From Burkholderia sp. OK233 (GTDB lineage Bacteria; Pseudomonadota; Gammaproteobacteria; Burkholderiales; Burkholderiaceae): DNA of 64,000 nt. This document shows positions 1 to 9,168 of the stretch, piece after piece. The notes under the pieces are model-generated. The model saw only the letters and a list, made by a program, of their open reading frames with translations. It was not told the DNA's origin and made no database searches. Position numbers and translations under genes: made by a program. The stretch lies in NCBI RefSeq assembly GCF_900230185.1, contig NZ_OCSR01000001.1, positions 558,001 through 622,000 on the forward strand, read 5' to 3'. The stretch's first letter is position 1. Each line of letters opens with the position of its first letter.

Positions 1-86
1 TATCGCCAGCCTGGCGCAGGATTTGCTTATTGGTGTACCCGCACGACCCCGGCGAGGCGACCGGGGCTGACCAGCAGGAGGAGACA

Positions 87-2057
87 ATGCGCGATGATGT
101 CGGTCACGCCGTAACGCCAATGGCGGCTCGTGAGGCCGGTTGGCTCACGCCGTCGATTCAGAAATCCCACGAACGCTCCGAAACTTTCGGCTTGAGCGCC
201 GCGATGCGGCCGGACTATGACGTGCTGCCGGCGGCCGAACTCACATTGAAACTCGAGCAAAGCCGCATCCTGTGCGCGCATGCCACGCCTGTGATGGAAA
301 CGCTGCACGAGCAGATTGTCAATACGCAGAGCATGATCGTACTGACCGACGCCGAAGGGCTGATTCTTCACTCGATCGGCGACGATGATTTTCTCCGGCG
401 AGCCGAGAAAGTCGCACTGCGTCCGGGCGCGAACTGGGCGGAAGACCGGCAAGGCACCAATGCAATCGGCACGGCGCTCGCGGAGCGTTGTCCGACGGTC
501 GTGCATGGCGAACAACACTATCTGGCTGCCAATCGCTTTCTCACCTGCTCCAGCGTGCCGATCCTCGATCCGTACGGCGATCTGATCGGCGTGCTCGACG
601 TCACCGGTGACCATCGCAGCTATCACCAGCACACCCTGGCGCTGGCCAAGATGTCCGTCCAGATGATCGAGAATCATCTCTTTACCAATACCTTTCGCGA
701 GACGCTGCAAATTGCCTTTCACGGCCGGCCCGAATTTCTGGGCACCTTGATGGAAGGCATCGTTGCGTTCACCTGCGATGGTCGCTTCCTTTCGGCCAAT
801 CGTAGTGCGCAATTCCAGCTGGGATTGCCGCTCACCAGCTTGCGCGCGCATACCCTGTCCTCGCTATTCGGCCTCACCAGCGCGCAACTGATCGACCGTC
901 TGCGCGTCAGCCGGGATCAGCATCTGTCGCTGAACCTGAGCAACGGCGCAGTGGTATGCGCTCACGTCGAATTCCGGCGTGCCACGCGCACCGATGATGC
1001 CTGGCCGCCGGAGGAGCATCGCGAGTCACGACCCGCGCAACGCATGACGTCACCGCCTCCGGCCGCGAGCGCGCTGTCGAGACTCAGCTATCTGGACACC
1101 GGCGACCCGCAGATTGCGGCGGTCATCGCCAAAGTCCGCAAAGTGATCGGCAAGGACATTCCGATCCTGATCACCGGTGAGACCGGCACCGGCAAGGAAC
1201 TGCTCGCCCAGGCGATCCACAACGACTCGCCGCGGCGCTCGGGTGCGTTCGTTGCGGTCAACTGCGCGTCGATACCGGAAACGCTGATCGAATCCGAGTT
1301 GTTCGGCTATGAAGAAGGCGCCTTCACCGGTGCGCGGCGCAAAGGCGCCGTCGGCAAATTGCTTCAGGCCAACGGCGGCACGCTATTTCTCGACGAGATC
1401 GGCGACATGCCCTATCCACTGCAAGTGCGGTTGCTGCGCGTGCTGCAGGAGCGCCTCGTCAATCCGCTTGGCTCCTCGAAGTCGATACCGGTCGATATCG
1501 CCATCATTTGCGCAACTCACCGCGACCTGCGTGACATGATCGTGCAGAACCGGTTCCGCGAGGATCTGTATTACCGCCTGAACGGACTGGTAGTGAAATT
1601 GCCGCCCCTGCGCGAGCGCACGGATCTATCTGCCGTCATCCAGAAGATGCTGCAATCCGCATCATCCGAAAGCGCTGATGGGCAGCGACTGAGCGTCGCC
1701 GACGAGGTGATGACGTTGTTCGAGCAATGCGCGTGGCCCGGCAACTTTCGCCAGCTCGGCAATCTTCTGCGGACCGCCGCCGCAATGGTCGATGCGGACG
1801 GCCAGCTCCGGCGCGAGCATTTACCCGACGATTTCTTCGACGACGTGCGCGGCGTTGCCGCTGCGCGTGCGAGCACCACGGAAACCTTACCGCTATCAGG
1901 GCGGTTGGAGGACGTCGCCGCCAACGCCATCGCCACGGCCGTTGCGCAGCATGGCGGCAACGTGTCGGCCGCCGCCCGCGCACTCGGCGTCTCGCGCAAT
2001 ACCATCTACCGCAAACTGCCGCTGCAGGGTGTGGACAACACCGACGATGCCGTCTGA
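87..2057 (+). CDS. Sigma-54-dependent Fis-family activator (AcoR-like)
   Basis: This is a 656-aa enhancer-binding protein that would activate RNA polymerase carrying sigma-54. The ATG at 87 is chosen because AGGAGGAG lies just upstream; the frame stays open to 30 without a comparable ribosome site. The N-terminal third resembles the GAF-type sensor region of AcoR proteins. The central AAA+ domain has Walker A GETGTGKE near residue 364, the sigma-54 contact loop GAFTGA near 410 and Walker [12 protein letters not shown] near 432. A Fis-type helix-turn-helix ([21 protein letters not shown]) ends the protein. Its position beside pqqA, and the sigma-54 type promoters in front of pqqA, the alcohol and aldehyde dehydrogenases, the TonB receptor and tonB, make it the likely regulator of this locus. 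The ligand is unknown; an alcohol or aldehyde is the obvious guess. Confidence 0.93.
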   Translation: MRDDVGHAVTPMAAREAGWLTPSIQKSHERSETFGLSAAMRPDYDVLPAAELTLKLEQSRILCAHATPVMETLHEQIVNTQSMIVLTDAEGLILHSIGDDDFLRRAEKVALRPGANWAEDRQGTNAIGTALAERCPTVVHGEQHYLAANRFLTCSSVPILDPYGDLIGVLDVTGDHRSYHQHTLALAKMSVQMIENHLFTNTFRETLQIAFHGRPEFLGTLMEGIVAFTCDGRFLSANRSAQFQLGLPLTSLRAHTLSSLFGLTSAQLIDRLRVSRDQHLSLNLSNGAVVCAHVEFRRATRTDDAWPPEEHRESRPAQRMTSPPPAASALSRLSYLDTGDPQIAAVIAKVRKVIGKDIPILITGETGTGKELLAQAIHNDSPRRSGAFVAVNCASIPETLIESELFGYEEGAFTGARRKGAVGKLLQANGGTLFLDEIGDMPYPLQVRLLRVLQERLVNPLGSSKSIPVDIAIICATHRDLRDMIVQNRFREDLYYRLNGLVVKLPPLRERTDLSAVIQKMLQSASSESADGQRLSVADEVMTLFEQCAWPGNFRQLGNLLRTAAAMVDADGQLRREHLPDDFFDDVRGVAAARASTTETLPLSGRLEDVAANAIATAVAQHGGNVSAAARALGVSRNTIYRKLPLQGVDNTDDAV

Positions 2058-2094
2058 CCGCCCGCGTCACAGGTGCTCCAATTTGCAACAGCGG

Positions 2095-2111
2095 TGTCCT
2101 CGAACTGAACA
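2095..2111. promoter_or_regulatory. Predicted activator site (17-bp dyad) upstream of pqqA
   Basis: The 17-mer TGTCCTCGAACTGAACA fits TGTY-N9-RACA, a pattern also present once in each of the other two divergent intergenic regions of this locus. It lies about 150 bp upstream of a sigma-54 type promoter, a normal enhancer distance. Assigning it to the activator at 87-2057 is an inference. Confidence 0.45.
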
Positions 2112-2246
2112 GCGCGCTGTTTCACAAGCCGGACCAGTTAGTCGGTTTCCCGCAGCAAAACGTCAATTGACGTCCAACGACGCATCCGCTCGCGGTGCAA
2201 AAGGCTGGTCGTGCCCAGGTGCGCCGAACGCAGCGCTTGACAAGCC

Positions 2247-2262
2247 CGGCATAGACCTTGCG
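2247..2262 (+). promoter_or_regulatory. Candidate sigma-54 promoter of pqqABCDE
   Basis: CGGCATAGACCTTGCG has the invariant GG and GC doublets at sigma-54 spacing, with the TTGC half intact and the -24 half weaker than consensus. It lies about 70 bp before the pqqA start. On its own the match is moderate; it is supported by the dyad at 2095 and the neighbouring activator. Confidence 0.45.
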
Positions 2263-2328
2263 TTTGATCGATATGACCGCTTCCTCGATGCGGTTCCTCA
2301 ATCACTTGTCGTAGCCAAGGAGACAGCC

Positions 2329-2403
2329 ATGCAATGGACCACCCCCGCCTATACCGATCTGCGTTTCGGTTTTGAAATCACGATGTACATCGCCAATCGC
2401 TGA
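2329..2403 (+). CDS. pqqA: PQQ precursor peptide PqqA
   Basis: This 24-residue peptide is the substrate from which pyrroloquinoline quinone is made. It carries the conserved Glu16 and Tyr20 in the context FEITMY; these two side chains are cross-linked by PqqE and become the cofactor skeleton. An AAGGAGA ribosome site precedes the ATG. It is the first gene of pqqABCDE, and the 69-bp gap to pqqB is usual. Length and sequence match the family. Confidence 0.95.
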   Translation: MQWTTPAYTDLRFGFEITMYIANR

Positions 2404-2472
2404 AGCAACGATGAAGCGCCGCCCGTCTTTCGCAGTAAGTCGGTGTGCGCGGCGGCGCCCGGAGCATCGCTC

Positions 2473-3396
2473 ATGAAGATCAAGATTCTTGGTTCAGGCG
2501 CAGGCGGCGGATTACCCCAATGGAACTGCAACTGCGCGAACTGCAACCGGGCCCGTTATCAGACCGGCGACGTGTTGCCGCGCACGCAGTCGTCGATTGC
2601 CGTGAGCGATAACGGCATAGACTGGATTCTGATCAACGCCTCGCCGGACCTGCTCGCTCAATTGCGCGCGAATCCGGAACTGCAGCCCGGCCGCTCGATC
2701 CGCGATAGCGCCATCGCCGCCGTGGTGCTGATCGATGCACAGATCGATCACGTCACCGGTCTGCTGATGCTGCGCGAACGCACCACACCCCTACCGTTGT
2801 ATGCATGTGCTCCCGTGTTCGACGATCTCTCCACCGGGTTGCCGCTCGTTCCACTGCTCGAACACTACTGCGGTGTCGAGCGTCACGAGATCACGCTCGA
2901 TCAACAGTTCACAATCGCCCCTGCGGAAGGCATCCGCTTCACCGCATTGCCGATTGAGAGCAAAGCGCCACCCTATTCCCCCCGTCGCTCGGAAGCCGCA
3001 CCCGGAGACAACATCGCATTACTCATCGAAGACCTTGCTACCGGCGCACGCGTCTTCTATGCGCCGGGCCTCGCAAGCGCACCGGACCCCGTGCTCGATG
3101 CGATGCGCTCGGCGCAACTCGTTCTGGTTGACGGCACGTTCTGGTCCGCCACGGAGATGATCGACCTGGGTCTGTCGACCCACCTGGCGGCCGACATGGG
3201 CCATCTTGCGCAGTGCGGCCATCGTGGCCAGCCAGGGATGGTTCAATTGCTCGATGCATTGCCCAACGCGACACGCAAGGTGCTGATTCACATCAACAAC
3301 ACCAATCCGATTCTCGACCCGCATTCTCCCGAACATGCCGTGATACGCGCACGCGGTATCGAAGTGGCACGCGACGGAATGCAATTCCAGGTATAG
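2473..3396 (+). CDS. pqqB: PQQ biosynthesis protein PqqB (metallo-beta-lactamase fold)
   Basis: This 307-aa protein of the metallo-beta-lactamase superfamily takes part in PQQ synthesis, where PqqB is thought to hydroxylate the processed Glu-Tyr intermediate. The start at 2473 gives the typical N-terminus [19 protein letters not shown]; the frame is open 30 nt further. The Cys-rich NCNCANC segment near residues 20-26 is a structural zinc site known in PqqB. A family-typical [12 protein letters not shown] stretch follows. Only 2 bp separate its stop from pqqC, so the genes are co-transcribed. Confidence 0.95.
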   Translation: MKIKILGSGAGGGLPQWNCNCANCNRARYQTGDVLPRTQSSIAVSDNGIDWILINASPDLLAQLRANPELQPGRSIRDSAIAAVVLIDAQIDHVTGLLMLRERTTPLPLYACAPVFDDLSTGLPLVPLLEHYCGVERHEITLDQQFTIAPAEGIRFTALPIESKAPPYSPRRSEAAPGDNIALLIEDLATGARVFYAPGLASAPDPVLDAMRSAQLVLVDGTFWSATEMIDLGLSTHLAADMGHLAQCGHRGQPGMVQLLDALPNATRKVLIHINNTNPILDPHSPEHAVIRARGIEVARDGMQFQV

Positions 3397-3398
3397 CC

Positions 3399-4118
3399 AT
3401 GAACGCCCCGCTGCCCACCGCCATTGCTCACGCCGCCCCCTGGTCCGCGGGCGAATTCGAAGCGCGTCTACGCGCGCTCGGCGCGCACTATCATATTCAT
3501 CATCCGTTCAATCGGCGGATGAACAGTGGCGAGTGTTCGCCTCAGCAGATTCGCGGCTGGGTCGCCAACCGGTTTTATTACCAGATCAACATCCCCCTGA
3601 AAGATGCCGCGATCCTGTCCAATTGCGAGGACCGGCAAACGCGCCGCTTGTGGATCGAGCGCCTGCACGATCACGATGGCTACGGCGACAACCCGGGAGG
3701 CATTGAAGCATGGGCGCATCTCGCCGACGCAGTTGGCATTGACCGCAAGGCATTGTGGTCGCTCGAACACGTGCTGCCCGGTGTGCGGTTCGCGGTCGAC
3801 GCCTATGTCAATTTCGCGCGCCGGGTGCCGTGGCAGGAGGCAGTCTGCTCTTCGCTCACGGAAATGTTCGCGCCGCAGATTCATCGCGACCGTCTGGCCG
3901 GCTGGCCCGACCTGTATCCATGGATCAACGCGCAAGGATTGCAGTACTTTCGCAGCCGAATCCCGCTTGCCCAGCGTGATGTCGAGCACGGGCTTGATGT
4001 CACGCTCAGTCACTTCAAGACACCGGACGCACAACAGCGTGCCATCGACATCCTGCGCTTCAAGCTAGACATTCTCTGGTCGATGCTCGACGCCATCGAA
4101 AAGGCGTACCCCGTATGA
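3399..4118 (+). CDS. pqqC: Pyrroloquinoline-quinone synthase PqqC
   Basis: This 239-aa cofactorless oxidase catalyses the last step of PQQ synthesis, ring closure and eight-electron oxidation of AHQQ. The sequence has the all-helical PqqC/TenA-like fold signature, including [15 protein letters not shown] near the N-terminus, [20 protein letters not shown], and the catalytic His-rich HDHDGY segment. The start is the ATG just after the pqqB stop. Its last codons overlap the pqqD start (ATGA), which suggests translational coupling. Confidence 0.95.
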   Translation: MNAPLPTAIAHAAPWSAGEFEARLRALGAHYHIHHPFNRRMNSGECSPQQIRGWVANRFYYQINIPLKDAAILSNCEDRQTRRLWIERLHDHDGYGDNPGGIEAWAHLADAVGIDRKALWSLEHVLPGVRFAVDAYVNFARRVPWQEAVCSSLTEMFAPQIHRDRLAGWPDLYPWINAQGLQYFRSRIPLAQRDVEHGLDVTLSHFKTPDAQQRAIDILRFKLDILWSMLDAIEKAYPV

Positions 4119-4396
4119 ACGCCCCACATCCCGACCACCACGCCAGCCTGCGGCCGCATCTACGCGCGATGTTTCGCCTGCAATGGGAAAACGCACAGGA
4201 CGCCTACGTCTTGCTCTATCCGGAAGGCATGGTCAAGCTCAATCCAAGTGCGGGAGAAATTCTCGCGCGCTGCGACGGAACCCGCGAGCTGGACGACATC
4301 ATCGACGAACTGGAAGACCTGTTCAGTGTGTCGGACCTTGCCGCGGACGTGTATCGCTTCATCGACCATGCGCGGCAACGCGGTTGGCTGGATTGA
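4115..4396 (+). CDS. pqqD: PQQ peptide chaperone PqqD
   Basis: This 93-aa protein is the RiPP recognition element that binds the PqqA leader and presents it to the radical SAM enzyme PqqE. Typical family features are visible: [20 protein letters not shown], then [14 protein letters not shown] and a C-terminal winged-helix-like half. It overlaps pqqC by 4 nt and ends 1 nt before pqqE. Length is normal. Confidence 0.95.
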   Translation: MNAPHPDHHASLRPHLRAMFRLQWENAQDAYVLLYPEGMVKLNPSAGEILARCDGTRELDDIIDELEDLFSVSDLAADVYRFIDHARQRGWLD

Positions 4397-4397
4397 C

Positions 4398-5534
4398 ATG
4401 GAAACCACCATCGACTTCCCTGGTACTCGCCCTTCACCGCCATTGTGGCTGCTGGCGGAACTCACGTACCGCTGCCCGTTGCACTGCGCGTTCTGCTACA
4501 ACCCCGTCGACTTCGCCAGTCACGGCGCGGAGCTCGATACCGACACGTGGCGCGACGTGATCACGCAGGCGCGCCGCATGGGAGCCGCGCAAATTGGTTT
4601 CTCAGGCGGTGAACCGCTGGTGCGTGACAACCTCGAAACGCTGGTCGCGCATGCCCGTGGACTCGGTTTCTATACGAATCTGATTACCTCGGGTGTCGGA
4701 CTGAACGAGAGGCGCATCGCCGGTCTGAAAGAGGCAGGTCTCGATCATATCCAGCTCTCGTTTCAGGACTCGACCCGTGAGCTAAACGACTTCGTCTCCA
4801 GCACGAAGACTTTCGACCTGAAACAGCGTGTCGCGCGCCTCATCAAGGCGCACGGCTATCCGATGGTGCTCAATTGCGTGCTGCATCGCTATAACCTGCC
4901 GCACGTCGGGCAGATTATCGACATGGCGCTCGAGATGGGTGCCGACTACCTCGAACTGGCGAACACGCAATACTATGGCTGGGCGATGCTCAACCGTGAG
5001 CAGTTGATGCCGACGTCTGAACAACTGAAGGAGGCCGAGGCTACCGTCAACCGATACCGCGAACGCGTCGGCGATCGCTGCCGCATCCTGTTCGTGGTCC
5101 CCGACTACTTCGAATCACGCCCAAAGGCCTGCATGAACGGCTGGGGTTCGGTTTTTCTCGGCATCGCGCCGGACGGTACTGCACTGCCATGCCACGCGGC
5201 ACGCTCGCTGCCGGGTCTGGACCTGCCCCGCGTGCAGGACGCTTCGTTGGCGGATATCTGGTACCACAGCCATGCGTTCAACGCCTTTCGCGGCGAAAGC
5301 TGGATGCGCGAACCATGCCGGAGTTGTGACGAGCGCGAGACCGATCACGGAGGCTGCCGCTGTCAGGCGTACCTGTTGACCGGAGACACCGCAGCCGCCG
5401 ACCCGGTGTGCGCAAAATCCGCGCATCACGGACAAATCGAACAGGTCGTGACGCTGGCGCGGCGGCCGGCGCGTGACGCTGAAGCGCAACCGCTGATTTT
5501 CCGCAGCAGGGACAACTCGTTGCGTTTGGGATGA
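4398..5534 (+). CDS. pqqE: PqqA peptide cyclase PqqE (radical SAM/SPASM)
   Basis: This 378-aa radical SAM enzyme forms the C-C bond between Glu and Tyr of PqqA. The 4Fe-4S motif CPLHCAFC gives Cys26, Cys30 and Cys33 when the ATG at 4398 is used. GFSGGEPL is the SAM-binding GGEP motif. The C-terminal SPASM domain carries further Cys residues (for example CRSCDERETDHGGCRC). The ATG starts one base after the pqqD stop. A rho-independent terminator follows 25 bp downstream, so this is the last gene of the operon; no pqqF is seen nearby. Confidence 0.95.
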   Translation: METTIDFPGTRPSPPLWLLAELTYRCPLHCAFCYNPVDFASHGAELDTDTWRDVITQARRMGAAQIGFSGGEPLVRDNLETLVAHARGLGFYTNLITSGVGLNERRIAGLKEAGLDHIQLSFQDSTRELNDFVSSTKTFDLKQRVARLIKAHGYPMVLNCVLHRYNLPHVGQIIDMALEMGADYLELANTQYYGWAMLNREQLMPTSEQLKEAEATVNRYRERVGDRCRILFVVPDYFESRPKACMNGWGSVFLGIAPDGTALPCHAARSLPGLDLPRVQDASLADIWYHSHAFNAFRGESWMREPCRSCDERETDHGGCRCQAYLLTGDTAAADPVCAKSAHHGQIEQVVTLARRPARDAEAQPLIFRSRDNSLRLG

Positions 5535-5559
5535 TTCTGGATGAGGTTTCGGCTTTGAG

Positions 5560-5605
5560 AAAGCCCGGTGATCCTCCGTCATTCACGGGGATCACCGGGC
5601 TTTTT
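5560..5605 (+). terminator. Rho-independent terminator after pqqE
   Basis: A perfect 15-bp stem (AAAGCCCGGTGATCC and its complement) with a 14-nt loop is followed by TTTTT. It closes the pqq operon. Lying between converging genes, it may also stop transcription of the minus-strand gene ending at 5640. Confidence 0.9.
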
Positions 5606-5639
5606 ATGGTATCAATCAAGGCCGTTAAAACTATCCAAA

Positions 5640-6878
5640 CTATTGCGAAGTGCCCGCGTTGAGCGGCGTCTTAGACGCCTTGGCATTGTCATCCGTCAAC
5701 TTGGTGGCGCCGGCGCTATAGCCGTTCGAATTCAGCAGGAACGCCATGATGTCAGCATATTCCTGCGGTTTCATCTTGCCGGGGCGGTCAGCCGGCATAT
5801 TGTTCGCCATGTATCCATACACGCCGCCGATGGTCAGCTTCGCGTTTGCCGCCGGCGCGAAGGCCGGACCGCGTAACGCGGGCGCATTCAATCCTTGCAG
5901 GTTGGGCCCGTGGCATTTGGCGCACGCACTCGAGTACAGGGCCTTGCCGTGCGCCACCTGCGCACGGTCGAAGCCAGGGACATCGGCAGGTGCGCTCGCA
6001 TCGATCTTGATGAAGCGTCCCTTCTCCGAGCCGTGATCGGCCGCCGACATCAAGCGCCACGCCGCATCGTTACGGCCGGGGCCATCGCGATAGTCAAACG
6101 TGGCCACGGATGGTCTGGCGGCCTGAGCCGCCTCGGGGAGCATCCATTTACGGGTCAAGGCCGCCAGCCGGCCGTCGGAAGCCATCTTGGCCAGCGCGGC
6201 GTCGATGCGCGGCTGCAAAGCAGCGCCGTTCTTCCCGAACGCGAACACCAGTTGCCAGTCGGCATACGGAGAGGCCGCACCTGCAACCCGGAAATGCTGC
6301 TCCGGGTGCGTGATCGAATAAGCGACGACCGCCGGGTACCAGACGATCGCGCGTTGTGCGTGCCCGCTCGCCACGGCGTCGACCGTGAGTGCCGCCGTGT
6401 TCTCCAGGTCGAGCCGAACGTTGGGTTGCTGCACAGCGATCAATTGCGCCGGGCTCGCATAAGTTGCCGCGACGACCTCCTCGCCGCCGGACGGCGTGGA
6501 TGATTCGCGCGTGGTGACGCTGACATAGCCAGAGTGCAGGTAGCCGCGCGAGAAGGTCAGTTTGCTGCCTGAACCATCGGCGACTGTCGAACGCGGAAAG
6601 CCGGCGATCACGTCGCATTTTCGCGCAAGCGCCTTGTTGAGTTCCTTCAGTGAAACGCCGTCGTCGTCACTGCCGTCGAATCCTCCGGGGGCAAGCGACA
6701 GCGCGATCCCCGCAGTGCGAAGCGCTTCGCGCGCCACCGCCTCGTCGAGCGCGATCGATGGACTACCAGGAAACGTGCAAACGCGCACGCCCGCACCCGC
6801 GCTGGCGAGTCCCGGTGTGAGAGAGCCAGTGGTCAACAGAACACCGGCAAAAGCGAACCAGTTAAGTCGAGTCTTCAT
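5640..6878 (-). CDS. Periplasmic substrate-binding-like protein fused to cytochrome c
   Basis: This 412-aa exported protein has two parts. Residues 1 to about 27 form a signal peptide (LNWFAFAGVLLTTGSLTPGLASA). Residues about 30-270 resemble the quinoprotein-dehydrogenase-associated periplasmic binding proteins of the XoxJ/MxaJ type. From about residue 305 a class I cytochrome c domain follows, with haem motif CAKCH near 318-322 and a later Met-rich segment that can supply the axial ligand. The gene lies 87 bp downstream of the PQQ alcohol dehydrogenase on the same strand, so it is probably co-transcribed and would accept electrons from, or help assemble, that enzyme. The start at 6878 is chosen to give the signal peptide. 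The fusion is notable: the two functions are separate xoxJ and xoxG genes in methylotrophs. Confidence 0.85.
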   Translation of the reverse strand: MKTRLNWFAFAGVLLTTGSLTPGLASAGAGVRVCTFPGSPSIALDEAVAREALRTAGIALSLAPGGFDGSDDDGVSLKELNKALARKCDVIAGFPRSTVADGSGSKLTFSRGYLHSGYVSVTTRESSTPSGGEEVVAATYASPAQLIAVQQPNVRLDLENTAALTVDAVASGHAQRAIVWYPAVVAYSITHPEQHFRVAGAASPYADWQLVFAFGKNGAALQPRIDAALAKMASDGRLAALTRKWMLPEAAQAARPSVATFDYRDGPGRNDAAWRLMSAADHGSEKGRFIKIDASAPADVPGFDRAQVAHGKALYSSACAKCHGPNLQGLNAPALRGPAFAPAANAKLTIGGVYGYMANNMPADRPGKMKPQEYADIMAFLLNSNGYSAGATKLTDDNAKASKTPLNAGTSQ

Positions 6879-6965
6879 GATCTTGCTTCCGGAAAGGGCC
6901 TGGCCGCCACGGACGGCCAGCGCAAATGTCGCGCTGGGCAAACTGTCGTGGCAGCCTGGTGAACA

Positions 6966-8693
6966 TCAGCCGTGGTTGAGCGCAAACACGTACAACGTGC
7001 CGCCGCGTGGGACCTTCTCTGCAGCCTTCGCCATCGGACCACCCCAGATCGGGTTCGCACCGCCGTAGCCGGCAAGAATGGCGACATACTCCTTGCCGTC
7101 GACTTCGAACACCGACGGCTGAGCAATGATCCCGCTGGCGAGTTTCGGGCTTTGCCACAACACTTTGCCGGTCGCTTCATCGAATGCATACAGGTGGCCG
7201 TCGAGCGAGCCGCTAAAGACGAGGCCTGCCGCAGTGGTCGCTACGCCGCCATTCCACGGCAGCTTGCTCCAGTGACTCCAGACTTTCTTGCCGGTGTCGA
7301 CATCGATCGCCTGTAACTCTCCATAGCCTTTGCTGCCAGGCTCCGGTTTGATCTCGAAGCCTTCGCCGAGGTACGGCAGGCCCTCCATGTAGTTCACCGA
7401 CTTGCCGGACAGCGACATGCATGCATGCAACGCGGGAACGATCGCGAGATGCTTGTCCGGATCGTACGAAACCGACCACCAGTTCTTGCCGCCGAGGAAG
7501 CTCGGGCAGGTTTCGATCGTGGTGCCGGCCTTCGGATATTTCGAGGCATCCTGGATCGGTGAGCCATCCGCCGAATAACCAGTGACCGAGCTCGCTGTAA
7601 CGAACGGCTTCGCGTAGATCAGCTTGCCGGTAGTGCGGTCGATCGCGTGGAAAAAGCCGTTGCGGTCCGCATGGATGATGGCGTCGTACTCTTTGTCCTG
7701 GTACTTGATCGTGGCAAGCACCGGTGTATTGACGCCGTCGTAGTCCCATGTGTCATGTTTTGTGTACTGGTAGTGCCATTTGAGGTTGCCGGTCTTGGGG
7801 TCGAGTGCGAGCAGCGAGTCGGAATACAGGTTGTCGCCTGGCCGCAGATCGGCGAGCCACGGTCCCGGGTTACCCACGCCCCAGTAGAGCGTTTTCGATG
7901 CAGCGTCGTAGGTGCCCGTCAGCCACGCCGGTGCGCCGCCATGCTCCTGCATGCCGTTTGGCCATGTGTCGCCGCCCGTTTCGCCAGCCGCCGGTATCGT
8001 AAAGCGCTTCCACAGCACGTTGCCGTTATCGGGATTCAACGCCGCGATAAAACCACGTGCGCCGTATTCACCGCCTGCGCTGCCCACCACAAGCGCGCCG
8101 TCGAGCGCAAGCGGCGCCAGCGAGAACGCGTAACCCAGGCCCGGCTCGAACATCTGCTTGCGCCAGACAAGCGCACCGGTCTTTGCGTCTAGCGCAACGA
8201 CGTCGCCGCTCAGCATCGCGACGTATACATTCTTGCCGTACAACGCCACACCGCGGTTGATCACGTCGCAACACGCAGTCTTGAACGATTCGGCGCCGAG
8301 TTTCGGCTCGAACTTCCAGAGCTCCTTGCCGGTTACAGCATCAAAAGCATAGACGTTGTCCTTCGGCGTGGTCACGAACAGGTAGCGTCCATTGATGATC
8401 GGCGTGGCTTCGAAACCCTGCTGGAGATCCGCCGGAAACTTGTAACTCCACACCTGTTTGAGATTCTTGACGTTGACTGCGTCGATCTGCTTGAGCGGTG
8501 AATGCGCGTGGCCGTTATAGGTTCGGTAATACGTGAGCCAACCGGGGTCGCTTTGCGCAGCCGTCAAACGCTCGTAGGTGACGGCGGGATAGTCGTCGGC
8601 CACTGCGGCCGACCCAAGTATCAGACTAACGGCGGCGGCCACGCCAATCGCAAGCGCCTTAGGCCGCGTCGTCGAAGTTAAACGTGCTTTCAT
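6966..8693 (-). CDS. PQQ-dependent alcohol dehydrogenase, predicted lanthanide type
   Basis: This 575-aa periplasmic quinoprotein oxidises alcohols with PQQ. It has a signal peptide ending near VADD (about residue 33), the eight-bladed propeller tryptophan-docking repeats, the vicinal disulfide Cys141-Cys142, metal ligands Glu209 and Asn275, and the catalytic Asp317 in HDTWDYDGVN. Asp319, two residues on, is the extra acid seen in XoxF and ExaF; calcium enzymes have Ala (MxaF) or Ser (ExaA) there. There is no C-terminal haem domain, so it is a type I enzyme needing an external cytochrome c, presumably the neighbour at 5640-6878. The start at 8693 has AGGAG upstream. A strong sigma-54 type promoter lies 85 bp upstream. 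ExaF-like is the best fit; the substrate is not known. Confidence 0.93.
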   Translation of the reverse strand: MKARLTSTTRPKALAIGVAAAVSLILGSAAVADDYPAVTYERLTAAQSDPGWLTYYRTYNGHAHSPLKQIDAVNVKNLKQVWSYKFPADLQQGFEATPIINGRYLFVTTPKDNVYAFDAVTGKELWKFEPKLGAESFKTACCDVINRGVALYGKNVYVAMLSGDVVALDAKTGALVWRKQMFEPGLGYAFSLAPLALDGALVVGSAGGEYGARGFIAALNPDNGNVLWKRFTIPAAGETGGDTWPNGMQEHGGAPAWLTGTYDAASKTLYWGVGNPGPWLADLRPGDNLYSDSLLALDPKTGNLKWHYQYTKHDTWDYDGVNTPVLATIKYQDKEYDAIIHADRNGFFHAIDRTTGKLIYAKPFVTASSVTGYSADGSPIQDASKYPKAGTTIETCPSFLGGKNWWSVSYDPDKHLAIVPALHACMSLSGKSVNYMEGLPYLGEGFEIKPEPGSKGYGELQAIDVDTGKKVWSHWSKLPWNGGVATTAAGLVFSGSLDGHLYAFDEATGKVLWQSPKLASGIIAQPSVFEVDGKEYVAILAGYGGANPIWGGPMAKAAEKVPRGGTLYVFALNHG

Positions 8694-8777
8694 CCTTGTC
8701 TCCTGTTGAGTTGTCGACGCGAGGCCGTGCGGCGGCGCCATCGTCTAGTGAATGCAGACTGGCTGCTGACCATTCAA

Positions 8778-8793
8778 GGCAAGTCGCGTGCCA
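8778..8793 (-). promoter_or_regulatory. Sigma-54 promoter of the alcohol dehydrogenase operon
   Basis: On the minus strand TGGCACGCGACTTGCC matches the sigma-54 consensus TGGCACG-N4-TTGC exactly. It lies about 85 bp before the start codon, leaving a leader of roughly 70 nt. It is the best sigma-54 match seen in the window. Confidence 0.75.
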
Positions 8794-8911
8794 TTGACAG
8801 TGGCGTCGCCGCGAGCTGCCGCGGCTCACGAGGACGAGCGCCGCTCCGTGATTACCCGGTCATCGCGAAGTGACAACCGGTGTTGCACGCTGGCGCAGTC
8901 AAGCGAGGATG

Positions 8912-8928
8912 TGTTGCTAAAAATGACA
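8912..8928. promoter_or_regulatory. Predicted activator site between alcohol and aldehyde dehydrogenase genes
   Basis: TGTTGCTAAAAATGACA fits the TGTY-N9-RACA dyad shared with 2095-2111 and 13238-13254. It sits almost exactly midway between the two divergent sigma-54 type promoters, about 140 bp from each. Confidence 0.45.
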
Positions 8929-9051
8929 GTTGCCACGCGGACGTAGCAAGCGGTGCGGGGGGGACAATCCACTCGCGGCGCCGTATAGGTCGCGCGCGGT
9001 AGTGGGCATCTGAGTTCACCTGACGCCTACCGCGACGCAATCGAGACCGAA

Positions 9052-9067
9052 TGGCACGCTTCTCGCT
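9052..9067 (+). promoter_or_regulatory. Candidate sigma-54 promoter of the aldehyde dehydrogenase gene
   Basis: TGGCACGCTTCTCGCT keeps a perfect -24 half and the GC doublet at the right spacing; the -12 half has one mismatch (TCGC for TTGC). It lies about 100 bp before the start codon at 9169. Confidence 0.55.
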
Positions 9068-9168
9068 GGATGCTCCGCACGATGAAGAGCGTCAGCGCCG
9101 CAGATACGTCGAGCGAACGCGGGCCTTCTCCATCGACACCAGTCACACAATCATTGGAGGAGTCAGGC

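Noticed and set aside
27..851. Long minus-strand open frame opposite the sigma-54 activator gene
   Set aside because: It is antisense to a clear GAF/AAA+ protein, has Arg/His-rich composition typical of GC-rich shadow frames and no ribosome site.
8871..8887. TGACAACCGGTGTTGCA as a further activator site
   Set aside because: It is dyad-like but with the half-sites in the opposite arrangement (ACA first, TGT second) to the three shared dyads, and no equivalent exists in the other two regions.
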